A stretch of 64,000 bases of DNA. Origin: Patescibacteria group bacterium (GTDB lineage: Bacteria > Patescibacteriota > Gracilibacteria > UM-FILTER-43-11). Every line of letters starts with the position of its first letter. The first letter of the stretch is position 1. Of the stretch, positions 8,437-16,320 are shown in pieces. The stretch is from assembly GCA_018817125.1 (NCBI GenBank), contig JAHIUN010000006.1, positions 1 through 64,000 on the forward strand. The letters are read 5' to 3'. The notes below the pieces were generated by a model that saw nothing but the letters and a program-made list of their open reading frames with translations, was not told where the DNA came from and made no database searches. Made by a program: the position numbers and the translations under genes.

Positions 8437-8463
8437 GTCATCCTGAATTTAGTTCAGGATGAC
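8437..8463. repeat. Palindromic GTCATCCTGAA repeat
   Basis: Perfect 11-bp arms (8437-8447 and 8453-8463) around TTTAG. A related, less perfect copy follows prs at about 30260, and a TGTCATTC/GAATGACA relative lies at 60396-60424. It is a dispersed intergenic palindrome. Confidence 0.7.
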
Positions 8464-8475
8464 GAAGGGAATGCT

Positions 8476-10506
8476 TTACTCCTGTCTGTTCTCCATCGCC
8501 TTTTTCGCCTGATCGATCTTCCGCTTTACTACTTTGCTTTTCGCCTCGGTCGCCTCACGTTTTAAGCCGAGCAGATACACATTGATCTGGTCCTGAGCAC
8601 GGGCATCCAGACGGTCGCGGACTTTGAGCAGAAACTCTTGGTTCTGGGCATATTGAGGGTGTTTGGTAAACAACCGTTTGATCTGATTAGCCCGCCCTTG
8701 TGCCGTGCTGTAAATATTGACCTTACTCACAAATTCAATCACTTTTTCATCTTCCGGTAAAATAACCGCCTGACTCAAAACAACATCAGGGAGGAATGGC
8801 TGAATCACCGCGGCCGTGTACTTGATGTCTTCTTTAATAGAAGTATGGGCATTTTCGACCAATGCGATGAGCGACCCATCCAAATCGGCCAATTGACGGT
8901 TCAGTTCATTCAAAATCCGCTGTTCTTCGTACTGAGTTTCTAAGACTTGGCTAAACAACGCTTTTTTTTGCTCTTCGTCTTCCAGAGTGGATGCCTCTTC
9001 GAGGATTAGGGCAGCCATAATCTCACGATCAACAAAAGCCTCTTCAGCATTTTCTAAGTCACCTGCCTCGACCAATTCCTGGACATGGATAAGGCCTTCC
9101 AGGCTATTTTTCAGGCGAATCTGAACGCGCTCAACCGAATCCTGAGCCAGCAATTCTTCAGTCTCATTAAGCACCTGTTTTATGATGCCCACACGGGCAT
9201 CACCCGGCAGAGCCGCTACGAGTGTCTTTTGGTGATTGCCAACCACTTGGTTAGAAATCTGATCTTTCACTTCTTCATCTACCTTTTCTTCAGTCATTTG
9301 ACGAACGAGGTGTTGATATTCCATCAGGGCCAATTTGGCCTTATCGGTTTGCCCCTCTTCAATAAGAACCAGTGCTTCAGACAGGCGCTCATTCGCCATA
9401 GCGATCTGGGCATTTTGCTGTCCCTCTTCTTTAAAGGTAAACGCTAATTGCAAACGTTCTTTGGCGCGTTTTACAGGATACAAAACCTGACCCGGCAAAA
9501 AGCCGGTGGTCGCGCGAAGCGTAATGATTTCACGGTCACGCAATTGAGTCAGGTGATTACGATCAAATTCCAAATTCTGAGAGACCCATACATCCTGGCG
9601 ATCCTCATCGGCCAATTCTGTAATCGGAGCAAATACCGCCAGTTCAGTAGAGGGCTGATAGGGAGTAGCTGCTTCTAGAGTGATTTTCTGATAAGTATTT
9701 AGCACTCCGCTAGCCAGTGTATCGCGGGATTCCTGACGAAGCGCTTCCACATCGATTCCATGCTTAAAGGCGCGAATGGTAGTGGGTTCAAAAAGCTCTG
9801 TCTGAACGTCGAAAGACGCGTAATGAGTAGAAACAATCGCATCGGGAGTGACCAAGGTAAAACGCGCGAAACCGTCGTCGGCATTTAGAGTTTGGACCCA
9901 CGCCCGCCCCTGATGGAGAGAAACTTCTATAATTCCCTGACGTGCGTAACCGGGACTGACATCCAGACGACTTAATAACAAAGAGGAACCTTCTGATAAA
10001 CGGATTTCGGAATCGTCAAAAAAATGGATGACTACAGAGGAAGAATCACCAACATGAACTAAATCCCCTACCATAAGCTCAGTTCGCTGAGTAATGACAT
10101 CCCAAATCAGACGGTCAGCATGTTTTACAGTCGCCTCACCAGCCGTCACTTCTAAATAAGTAGGTTCAGAGGCGCTGACCTGCTGTTTACCATCAACAAA
10201 AAACAGCGTGCTGGTAACAGCAATCAGCATGACCATTGTAGTAGCTACCACACGCTTTGTTAAAAGCAGCCAGCTGAAAACCGGTCGTTTCATAGCCTCT
10301 ATCCGCTCCATTAAACGCACACGCGCCCGTTGAACAAAATAAGGAGAAGGACTAACAGAAAAGACCTTTTTAAACAGCTTTAAAAACCAGGCCTCATTAC
10401 TACTTATGGCGATTTTGTGCATCAAACGACCCTTTGCCTGACGGCAAAATTTGGAACGAGGTTCCACTTTCGACAGCCGATGAAGTTCTTTTTCCAGGTT
10501 ATCCAT
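8476..10506 (-). CDS. FecR-domain / DUF5667 membrane protein, probable anti-sigma factor
   Basis: A 676-residue protein. The N-terminus is cytoplasmic and contains two copies of a short motif: EPRSKFCRQAKGRLMHKI (about 15-32) and SPSPYFVQRARVRLMERI (about 52-69). A single membrane helix follows at about 85-104. The outer part has a FecR-like domain (about 115-260, including GDLVHVGDSSSV and IRLSEGSSL). Next comes a DUF5667-like segment (LPGQVLYPVKRAKERLQLAF, then NERLSEALVLIEEG), followed by long helical repeats to the end. The gene lies downstream of an ECF sigma gene on the same strand. The topology (short cytoplasmic head, one TM, large outer sensor) is typical of anti-sigma factors paired with such sigmas; the role is inferred. 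Confidence 0.85.
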   Translation of the reverse strand: MDNLEKELHRLSKVEPRSKFCRQAKGRLMHKIAISSNEAWFLKLFKKVFSVSPSPYFVQRARVRLMERIEAMKRPVFSWLLLTKRVVATTMVMLIAVTSTLFFVDGKQQVSASEPTYLEVTAGEATVKHADRLIWDVITQRTELMVGDLVHVGDSSSVVIHFFDDSEIRLSEGSSLLLSRLDVSPGYARQGIIEVSLHQGRAWVQTLNADDGFARFTLVTPDAIVSTHYASFDVQTELFEPTTIRAFKHGIDVEALRQESRDTLASGVLNTYQKITLEAATPYQPSTELAVFAPITELADEDRQDVWVSQNLEFDRNHLTQLRDREIITLRATTGFLPGQVLYPVKRAKERLQLAFTFKEEGQQNAQIAMANERLSEALVLIEEGQTDKAKLALMEYQHLVRQMTEEKVDEEVKDQISNQVVGNHQKTLVAALPGDARVGIIKQVLNETEELLAQDSVERVQIRLKNSLEGLIHVQELVEAGDLENAEEAFVDREIMAALILEEASTLEDEEQKKALFSQVLETQYEEQRILNELNRQLADLDGSLIALVENAHTSIKEDIKYTAAVIQPFLPDVVLSQAVILPEDEKVIEFVSKVNIYSTAQGRANQIKRLFTKHPQYAQNQEFLLKVRDRLDARAQDQINVYLLGLKREATEAKSKVVKRKIDQAKKAMENRQE

Positions 10507-10773
10507 AGTTAATTCTCACACTTGAGACTTGTTTGAGGACTGTGTTTTGGACACATTGTCGACAGTTATAACGTAAAAAAAGGGATTTTGTTTCACTGAA
10601 GTAGCGAGAAATGCGTTCCGAACCGTAGAGGCGCCATTTATGGCGACTGGAAGGTGAGGGCAGATCTTTGAAAGTCTGCGGGTAGAAGATGGACAGGAAA
10701 GAGAAGATTTTTGAAAATATGAGCATTTCCCTATTGAAATTAAGTAGTAAATACGACGTTATTTTGAGCTCTG

Positions 10774-11328
10774 CTAAAAATGCTCACGCTCATCCGACAA
10801 CAACGTACGTAAGCGTTCCAGTGCGCGGAACTGAATGGTGCGTACCGCCCCTTCGGATTTGCCGATAGAGTCAGCGATTTCTTTGTTATCCAGCTCATTA
10901 ATATACTTAAGAATAATCACCTCCTGATAGTTATCGGGCAAACGGCGAATCACCTTGCGCAGGCGGATCTTGGTAAGTTTTAAGTCAGCCTGATGATGAG
11001 GATTGCTTTCCTGTTTGGTGTCTGCCAGTGTCTCTTCGATCATTTCGGTAGTTTTGTTCTGGCGATAATGATCCACGACCAAATTATGAGCGATTCTGAA
11101 AACCCACGAGGAAAAAGGATTTTTGCCCTTTTTATACTTTTTAAGGTTCTGCCACACCTTTAAAAATGTCTCCTCGGTCAGATCTTCAGCGATGGCATCT
11201 TCCACCCGATAATAAATATAGCGATAAACCGGTTTGACCAGCTCATCATAAATCTGAGCGAACGCCTCCGCGTCACCTGCTTTCGCCTTTTCAACCAATT
11301 TGTCTAGTTCAGTTATTTTCGGCAACAC
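10774..11328 (-). CDS. ECF-type RNA polymerase sigma factor
   Basis: A 184-residue sigma70-family protein. Region 2 spans about residues 20-90 (AFAQIYDELVKPVYRYIYYR, then ETFLKVWQNL and FRIAHNLVVDHYR). Region 4 spans about 125-178 (LPDNYQEVIILKYINELDNK, then EIADSIGKSEGAVRT). There is no region 1 or 3, so it is ECF class. The start is GTG at 11328; a TTG follows directly and no ATG is available. The FecR/DUF5667 gene lies 267 nt downstream on the same strand. That gap contains small hairpins (for example CGCCAT/ATGGCG) and no convincing gene. It probably directs an envelope regulon held in check by that neighbour. Confidence 0.92.
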   Translation of the reverse strand: MLPKITELDKLVEKAKAGDAEAFAQIYDELVKPVYRYIYYRVEDAIAEDLTEETFLKVWQNLKKYKKGKNPFSSWVFRIAHNLVVDHYRQNKTTEMIEETLADTKQESNPHHQADLKLTKIRLRKVIRRLPDNYQEVIILKYINELDNKEIADSIGKSEGAVRTIQFRALERLRTLLSDEREHF

Positions 11329-11402
11329 AAAAGCAATTAGGGCTTCTAATCATACGAAAAAATGACCAAATGAGCAATCTTAATCAAAAAATAATTAAAT
11401 AA

Positions 11403-11429
11403 GACCCCCGCCGACAAGCAGCGGGGGTC
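11403..11429 (-). terminator. Terminator of the VWA gene
   Basis: GACCCCCGC and GCGGGGGTC form a perfect 9-bp stem with a 9-base loop. On the minus strand it is followed by TTATTTAATTATTTT. Confidence 0.75.
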
Positions 11430-11456
11430 AGAAAAACATTCCGGTACATCACGGGG

Positions 11457-12395
11457 CTAAAACTTTAGCCACTGGGGAAGGCCAAAAGCATTGGCCTGAA
11501 TGCGCATCATGGCCCCGCCGGTATGGCGGGTAATAGCGCGGACATCTTGCACACAATCATCATCAGGTCCGATTGCCACACCAAAGACTGGGATGCCATG
11601 AGTGTGGGGGCGGGTACCATCTGACGAGCCCTCATCAGTAAGAAGGAAAAGGACGTCGGGCTTAAACTTATTAGCTGCATGGTTCAAAGCCCAGCTAGGC
11701 GCCTCCCAGCTGCCCAGCGGAGGACCCCCTTTGCTAATTTCATCGAACAGTGTTTTGGGATCAGCCACACTGTCCTGCACTTGCCCCTTATTCCCATACC
11801 AGGTGATACCAGTGAACGTTTTATCACACTCATCCAGAATCTGCATGGTAATAGGGAGAAGAAAGTGCTTATACATATCCATACTGCCACTAGCGTCAAT
11901 CACTCCATGAACCGAATTGCCAGAGATGGCGCAAAGGGCTCCTTTTACCCTCTGGTAATCTTTCCGTTTCTTGTAAATGGAAACGGATGTTTTGATGATA
12001 GCGGGGACATCGCCAAAACTGGTCTTGAAGACAAACTTTTCAGAAGTAGCCTTGCGAATGATATCTTCGATGATAGGGCTATCACCAGAAAGGGCAAGAC
12101 CACCTCCCATCAGCTCAACGCGATCCTCAATTAGCTCCTCGTACTCCTTGAGCTTGACGCCCTGAACAACAAAATGTTCACCGTAAAACATGGTAAAGTC
12201 GCAGGAATCGAAAACGGTGCACTTCACAGGAACTTTCTCGTTGTATAAGAGCTGGACATAGTGAAGCGTCCCCTTCTTCATCCCAACACTATCACACATT
12301 TCAAAGCACTTGGGTGCCAGAATAAGAATCCCAAGAATCAGCAGTGCGACAACGAGCCCTATCTTGTTCTTTCTTTTCTCTTCTGATTGTTCCAT
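11457..12395 (-). CDS. Membrane-anchored VWA-domain protein
   Basis: A 312-residue protein with a short charged N-terminus, one membrane helix (about 12-28) and an outer or lumenal region rich in Cys. A von Willebrand A domain spans about residues 160-300. Its MIDAS motif is DASGSM at 167-172, and a later metal-site loop is LLTDEGSS at 251-258. VWA domains usually bind a protein partner through a divalent metal. The ATG at 12395 is chosen because GGAGG lies nine bases upstream; a longer frame from 12431 lacks a ribosome site. It shares its control layout with the genes at 3504, 4633, 7658 and 59822 (consensus promoter, boxA-like site, leader of about 200 nt, strong RBS, terminator). Confidence 0.88.
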   Translation of the reverse strand: MEQSEEKRKNKIGLVVALLILGILILAPKCFEMCDSVGMKKGTLHYVQLLYNEKVPVKCTVFDSCDFTMFYGEHFVVQGVKLKEYEELIEDRVELMGGGLALSGDSPIIEDIIRKATSEKFVFKTSFGDVPAIIKTSVSIYKKRKDYQRVKGALCAISGNSVHGVIDASGSMDMYKHFLLPITMQILDECDKTFTGITWYGNKGQVQDSVADPKTLFDEISKGGPPLGSWEAPSWALNHAANKFKPDVLFLLTDEGSSDGTRPHTHGIPVFGVAIGPDDDCVQDVRAITRHTGGAMMRIQANAFGLPQWLKF

Positions 12396-12426
12396 GGGTA
12401 TTTTCCTCCAAAACCTAGTTTTTAAA

Positions 12427-12480
12427 ATCAAGCAAAGGGCAATTGTAACGCATTCATTGCCCGGAATGTGTCTGCTTGAT
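12427..12480 (-). promoter_or_regulatory. Leader hairpin of the VWA gene
   Basis: ATCAAGCA (12427-12434) with TGCTTGAT (12473-12480), both perfect, enclose GGGCAA (12437-12442) with TTGCCC (12457-12462). It lies between the boxA-like site and the ribosome site. Confidence 0.55.
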
Positions 12481-12581
12481 CGCTAAAGTCGAAACCAATA
12501 ACCTCAGTTATGGCTTACACTATCTGCGAATCGAACAAACATAAATTGAGCAATGAATTATTAATTTAATACTAAGGCTTA

Positions 12582-12596
12582 TGTTTTAAAAGAGCA
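12582..12596 (-). promoter_or_regulatory. boxA-like element
   Basis: On the minus strand TGCTCTTTTAAAACA begins about 6 nt after the predicted transcript start. It is one T longer than the rRNA-type TGCTCTTTAA core. Confidence 0.5.
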
Positions 12597-12608
12597 AAAA
12601 AGGAGCAA

Positions 12609-12637
12609 ATTATATAATACAACTGCTTAAATGTCAA
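12609..12637 (-). promoter_or_regulatory. Perfect consensus sigma70 promoter of the VWA gene
   Basis: On the minus strand TTGACA (12637-12632), exactly 17 bases, then TATAAT (12614-12609). Both hexamers are perfect. The predicted start is near 12602, which gives a leader of about 207 nt. Confidence 0.85.
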
Positions 12638-12656
12638 TTTATTTTACCCTAAATGA

Positions 12657-14429
12657 TTATTCCCACTCAATCGTCCCCGGAGGCTTATTCGTCACATCAA
12701 GGAGCACAGCTGATATTCTACCGTCTTTCAATATTTCCTTCGACACTTTGTCGTAAAATTCCCAGGGTAATTTAGCGGCGGCAGCGCTCATAGCGTCAAT
12801 GGATTCAATAGGGCGGAGGATGACCGATTCCTCACCAGTTCCATTGAATGAAAGAGATGCCAGTACCACCGGAAATTGCCACACCTTATTATATAAATCC
12901 ATTTCGTGAAGGGTGCGGGTAACAATGTCATCGGCAATTTGGAGTATTTGTACGCGTTCAGGGGTAACGGAACATTTTTTTAATGAAACCTTGCTAAGCT
13001 CCCCTTCAAAATTCCCGCCGACCAAAGTGACCGCACGGTTAATATCAGGATTACTGTTAACGAGAGTTGTGGCGGCCTTTTCATTGTCTTCTCCAGCACT
13101 GGCAGTGAGCAGGGCAGGGTGGCGATACGTTCTAAAATCCCCCTGCACGCCAACGGATTTTATAGGAAGGATGTGATAATCAGAATTTGATTCCAAATCG
13201 GCCGTTTTTTCCTCGTCGGAACACAAAATCCTTACCCCCAAACCGGGACCAGGAAAGGGATGTCGCCACACCATGTCGTGAGGCAGACCTAATTTCTCCC
13301 CAAGCTCACGAACCTCATCTTTGTAAAGCTGAGCTATGGGCTCAATGACCCTCCCTTCATTAATCATTTTTTGTACTAAATCCACACGATTGTGATGGGT
13401 TTTTATTTTACTGGCGTGTTTGGTGCCCCCTGTTTCGATGGTATCGGGATAAATGGTGCCTTGCCCCATAATCCACTCATCGGGATTAAGCTCAAGACGC
13501 TCCGCCTCGTCTTCTTTCACTTTCCAGAAGAGGTCTCCGATTATTTTTCGCTTTTCTTCCGGGTCGGTTTTGCCGGCAAGAGCCAATAAAAATTCCTCAC
13601 GTTTATCAACAACATGCAAATTCTCAAAACCGGCTTCGGCAAGATATTGTTTTACTTGTTCCGCCTCATCTTTCCGCATCAATCCGTGATCGACGCAAAG
13701 CCCGTAAACCCTCTCTTTGCCCAATGCCTTTTCGAGCAGTGCAAAACAAACAGAAGAATCAACCCCTCCAGACACCAGCAAAAAGACTTTTTTATCACCA
13801 ATTTTTTTCTTAATCTGCTCAATTTCTTCTGCAATAAACTGTTCGATACTCCAGTCGCGGGCAACTTTGCATATTGCTAGGAATTGGTCAAAAATAGTCA
13901 TGCCATGCTCGGTATGAGTGACCTCCGGGTGAAACTGGAGGCCGAAAAAATGACGTTCTGGATCCATCAAAGCTGAGTTCTTGCAATCTTCGGTTGTCGC
14001 TATTTCCTCAAAGCCAAAAGCGGGCGTTTCAACAGTGTCCCCATGAGACATCCAGGCTTTTATAGAAGGTGGCATCTTCTTAAAAATACTGACAGGCTGT
14101 TTAATCTGCAGGGTAGAAAGACCATATTCTTTCGTTTTACCGGGCACCACTTTACCACCCAGCAAGTGTTGCATTAATTGATGCCCATAACAAATGCCAA
14201 GAATGGGTACGCCTAAATCAAATATAGCCGGATCACATTTTGGTGAATCCTCATCATAAACACTTTGAGGCCCACCGGATAAAATGATTCCTTTATAATT
14301 TTTCAATTCATCGGCCGACGTTTCCGCATCCTGAATTTCGCTGTAAACCCCCAAACGACGAACGCGATTAGCAATCAAATGGGCATACTGCCCGCCAAAA
14401 TCTAAAACAACGACTTTTTGATGACCCAT
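12657..14429 (-). CDS. guaA: GMP synthase (glutamine-hydrolysing), long form
   Basis: Converts XMP, glutamine and ATP to GMP. The N-terminal class I amidotransferase shows GGPQSVYD, the nucleophile loop GICYGHQL and FHPEVTHTEHG. The ATP pyrophosphatase domain has the PP-loop LVSGGVDSS. The C-terminal dimerisation domain has PGPGLGVRIL and ends KPPGTIEWE. The ATG at 14429 (MGHQKVVVLDFGGQYAH) is used; 45 extra upstream codons would add an atypical tail. At 590 residues it is about 65-80 longer than usual bacterial GuaA. The extra length lies in the C-terminal domain after IKSVGVQGDFRTY, as in long-form GMP synthases. It is apparently monocistronic. Confidence 0.96.
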   Translation of the reverse strand: MGHQKVVVLDFGGQYAHLIANRVRRLGVYSEIQDAETSADELKNYKGIILSGGPQSVYDEDSPKCDPAIFDLGVPILGICYGHQLMQHLLGGKVVPGKTKEYGLSTLQIKQPVSIFKKMPPSIKAWMSHGDTVETPAFGFEEIATTEDCKNSALMDPERHFFGLQFHPEVTHTEHGMTIFDQFLAICKVARDWSIEQFIAEEIEQIKKKIGDKKVFLLVSGGVDSSVCFALLEKALGKERVYGLCVDHGLMRKDEAEQVKQYLAEAGFENLHVVDKREEFLLALAGKTDPEEKRKIIGDLFWKVKEDEAERLELNPDEWIMGQGTIYPDTIETGGTKHASKIKTHHNRVDLVQKMINEGRVIEPIAQLYKDEVRELGEKLGLPHDMVWRHPFPGPGLGVRILCSDEEKTADLESNSDYHILPIKSVGVQGDFRTYRHPALLTASAGEDNEKAATTLVNSNPDINRAVTLVGGNFEGELSKVSLKKCSVTPERVQILQIADDIVTRTLHEMDLYNKVWQFPVVLASLSFNGTGEESVILRPIESIDAMSAAAAKLPWEFYDKVSKEILKDGRISAVLLDVTNKPPGTIEWE

Positions 14430-14460
14430 AAGAGATATTAAAAAAATAACTATTAAACTT

Positions 14461-14600
14461 AATGGCTGGCTCAATGGCTCTGCCCGACCTTCGTAGCCAA
14501 AGCTACTTTGGCGGTGTAGGCTCTTGAGCCAAATAGTGCCTGGCCAGCCTTTGGCGCCGGACACCTGCCCGTACTGTGTACTACGTTCAGGCGGGGAGAC
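14461..14600. repeat. Palindrome-rich intergenic segment upstream of guaA
   Basis: Several short inverted repeats occur here: GGCTC/GAGCC, CCAAAGTAGC-type arms around 14500 and TGGCTGG with CCAGCC further out. I recognise no riboswitch. It resembles the dispersed palindromes in other gaps of this window. Confidence 0.4.
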
Positions 14601-14632
14601 ACGGCACCAACACTTAGTTTGAGACTTAGATA

Positions 14633-14932
14633 TTAAAGATTCAGCTCAATACTCCTTAGCCCACCGGTAGGCGCACCATCGCGAATAGAAAAAGAGGAGT
14701 TACTGTCTACAAAAACCAAATAAAGTGAAATAGAAACAATAACCCAAAAAACATAAGTCACCACATATAGAATCACAATATGGCGCAAACGCACAAATCC
14801 AAAAGGTAATGTGTTCCGAGTTTCACTTAGTTCATATTCACTAGCCCGCTTATGAACCCGCCGAAGGTTTTCGACAAAAAACGCAAAAACAATCAGGTGG
14901 ATAAAGACGAAGATGACAAGGGTGGCAGACAT
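14633..14932 (-). CDS. Small two-helix membrane protein
   Basis: A 99-residue protein with hydrophobic helices at about residues 3-20 and 50-74, a basic loop between them (RRVHKRASEYE) and a short outer tail. No family is recognised. A TATAAT -10-like box lies on the minus strand at 14963-14958, about 25 bases before the ATG, but without a matching -35. There is no Shine-Dalgarno. It sits between the glycosyltransferase and guaA. The compact two-helix pattern supports a real gene. Confidence 0.6.
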   Translation of the reverse strand: MSATLVIFVFIHLIVFAFFVENLRRVHKRASEYELSETRNTLPFGFVRLRHIVILYVVTYVFWVIVSISLYLVFVDSNSSFSIRDGAPTGGLRSIELNL

Positions 14933-15059
14933 AAAGTTCGATAAAATGACACTTTAATTATACACTATTTTTCGAAGAAGCGACGAATAGACTTCGTATT
15001 GATTTCGGATAGACATAGTCAATCCGATCTCCATTCGTTGTCCATTCGATATCAATCCG

Positions 15060-16181
15060 TTATGTAAACAAACTATAAACATACAATGTTTCCTCAGCTG
15101 TTTTTTTCCAGTCAAAATCCTGAGCCCGTTTTTCAGTTTTGTGGACCAATGTGCGTTGCAAGGCCTTATCGTGAACCAATTGATGCATAGCATTGCCAAT
15201 AGAATCGATATTATGAGGATTAACAAATAATGCACCTTCCTGAGTGACTTCGTGGTGAACCGGAATATCAGAAGTAATAATCGGAATCCCGGCCTGCATG
15301 GCCTCAACTAAGGCCAGATTGAATCCTTCATAGAGGGACATATGAGTTAGGGCCAAGGCTTTTTGATATAGACAGACAAGTTCGCTTTGATCCAGATGTT
15401 CAGTAAAAATAATCTTCCCCTTTGGTTTCATCAAATAAGCTTCGGCCACCCGCTCACAATATTCATCGGTTAAGTAGTCTTCCAGATCTTGTTTTTTACC
15501 TCCGACTAAAATGAGGTCAATCGGATAAAAAGGAGCGATATGCTTTTGATAAGCCTTCATCAGCCGGGGAACATTTTTACGATCATCATACCCCCCGACA
15601 TATATAAAATAATCCCGACGCAAACCAAAATGGGGACAGCTGATCTTATCGGGTGAAAGGGGTGGAGCCAATGGTGTAACGGTGATATTTTCTTTTTTTA
15701 CTTTTAAATATTTGATGATTTCGTTTTTAGAAAAATCAGACACGGTAAGAATATGGTCCGCCTTCCGCAAAGCCATACGGGCATTAAAATAATACATCTT
15801 TGAACGCATTTTCTGCCGATAAGCTTTCAGCCGCCAGGGAATGACATCGTGAACCGTGACAATGGTGGGCATGGGCAGACGGCGACGGGGATTGGAGGGA
15901 TAGGGGAAATGAGCCACATCGACTTCGAAACGCTCCATCTCCCTGGGCACCAAAACATGCTCCCAATGAGCTTTGCGGATACTGTCGGAACGATAGGGTT
16001 TTTCGGCTACGCGGATTTGTTTACAATTGGAAGGTAAATCCACGTCCACCAACTCCGGCGTAAACAAAATATAATCATTCTCAGGCTCAATGTCTGCCAT
16101 AGTTGCTACCAAACTGCGAGTGTATTGGCCGATGCCGGTGAAAGGCGCCGTCAGAAAACGGGCGTTGATACCTATTTTCAT
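15060..16181 (-). CDS. Glycosyltransferase, GT4 family
   Basis: A 373-residue GT-B enzyme that probably transfers a sugar from a nucleotide sugar to a lipid or polysaccharide acceptor. The N-terminal half has INARFLTAPFTGIGQYTRSL and VTVHDVIPW. The C-terminal half has YVGGYDDRKNVPRLMKAY and the sugar-nucleotide site SLYEGFNLALVEAMQAGIPI, with the E-x7-E pattern of GT4 enzymes. The ATG at 16181 (MKIGINARFL) is preferred to a TTG three codons earlier. It lies just downstream of murG and ftsW on the same strand, consistent with envelope glycan synthesis. Acceptor and sugar are unknown. Confidence 0.9.
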   Translation of the reverse strand: MKIGINARFLTAPFTGIGQYTRSLVATMADIEPENDYILFTPELVDVDLPSNCKQIRVAEKPYRSDSIRKAHWEHVLVPREMERFEVDVAHFPYPSNPRRRLPMPTIVTVHDVIPWRLKAYRQKMRSKMYYFNARMALRKADHILTVSDFSKNEIIKYLKVKKENITVTPLAPPLSPDKISCPHFGLRRDYFIYVGGYDDRKNVPRLMKAYQKHIAPFYPIDLILVGGKKQDLEDYLTDEYCERVAEAYLMKPKGKIIFTEHLDQSELVCLYQKALALTHMSLYEGFNLALVEAMQAGIPIITSDIPVHHEVTQEGALFVNPHNIDSIGNAMHQLVHDKALQRTLVHKTEKRAQDFDWKKTAEETLYVYSLFT

Positions 16182-16190
16182 AATATTCAA

Positions 16191-16320
16191 AATTCGAAAT
16201 CCTAATATCGAAATCCGAAATAAATTCTAAACTCAAATGATAAATGTTCAAAACGTTTTGTAAATTTGGATTTCGGACATTTGATATTGTTTCGGGTTTC
16301 GGGTTTCGAATTTCGGATTT
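16191..16320. repeat. CGAAATCC / GTTTCGG word-repeat palindrome
   Basis: Runs of (G)AAATCCGAAA-type words on the left and GTTTCGGGTTTCGG words on the right make a long imperfect palindrome around AATGTTCAAAACGTTTTG. The region 19080-19205 holds the same core inverted, and a GTTTCGG run recurs inside ribD at 33412-33440. Confidence 0.7.

Noticed and set aside
10499-10726. A 75-codon minus-strand frame between the sigma and FecR genes
   Set aside because: It overlaps the start of the FecR gene, has no ribosome site and an unprotein-like composition; the gap contains short hairpins instead.
14430-14632. A purine or PRPP riboswitch upstream of guaA
   Set aside because: I cannot find the conserved core of either class; the hairpins fit the dispersed intergenic palindromes.
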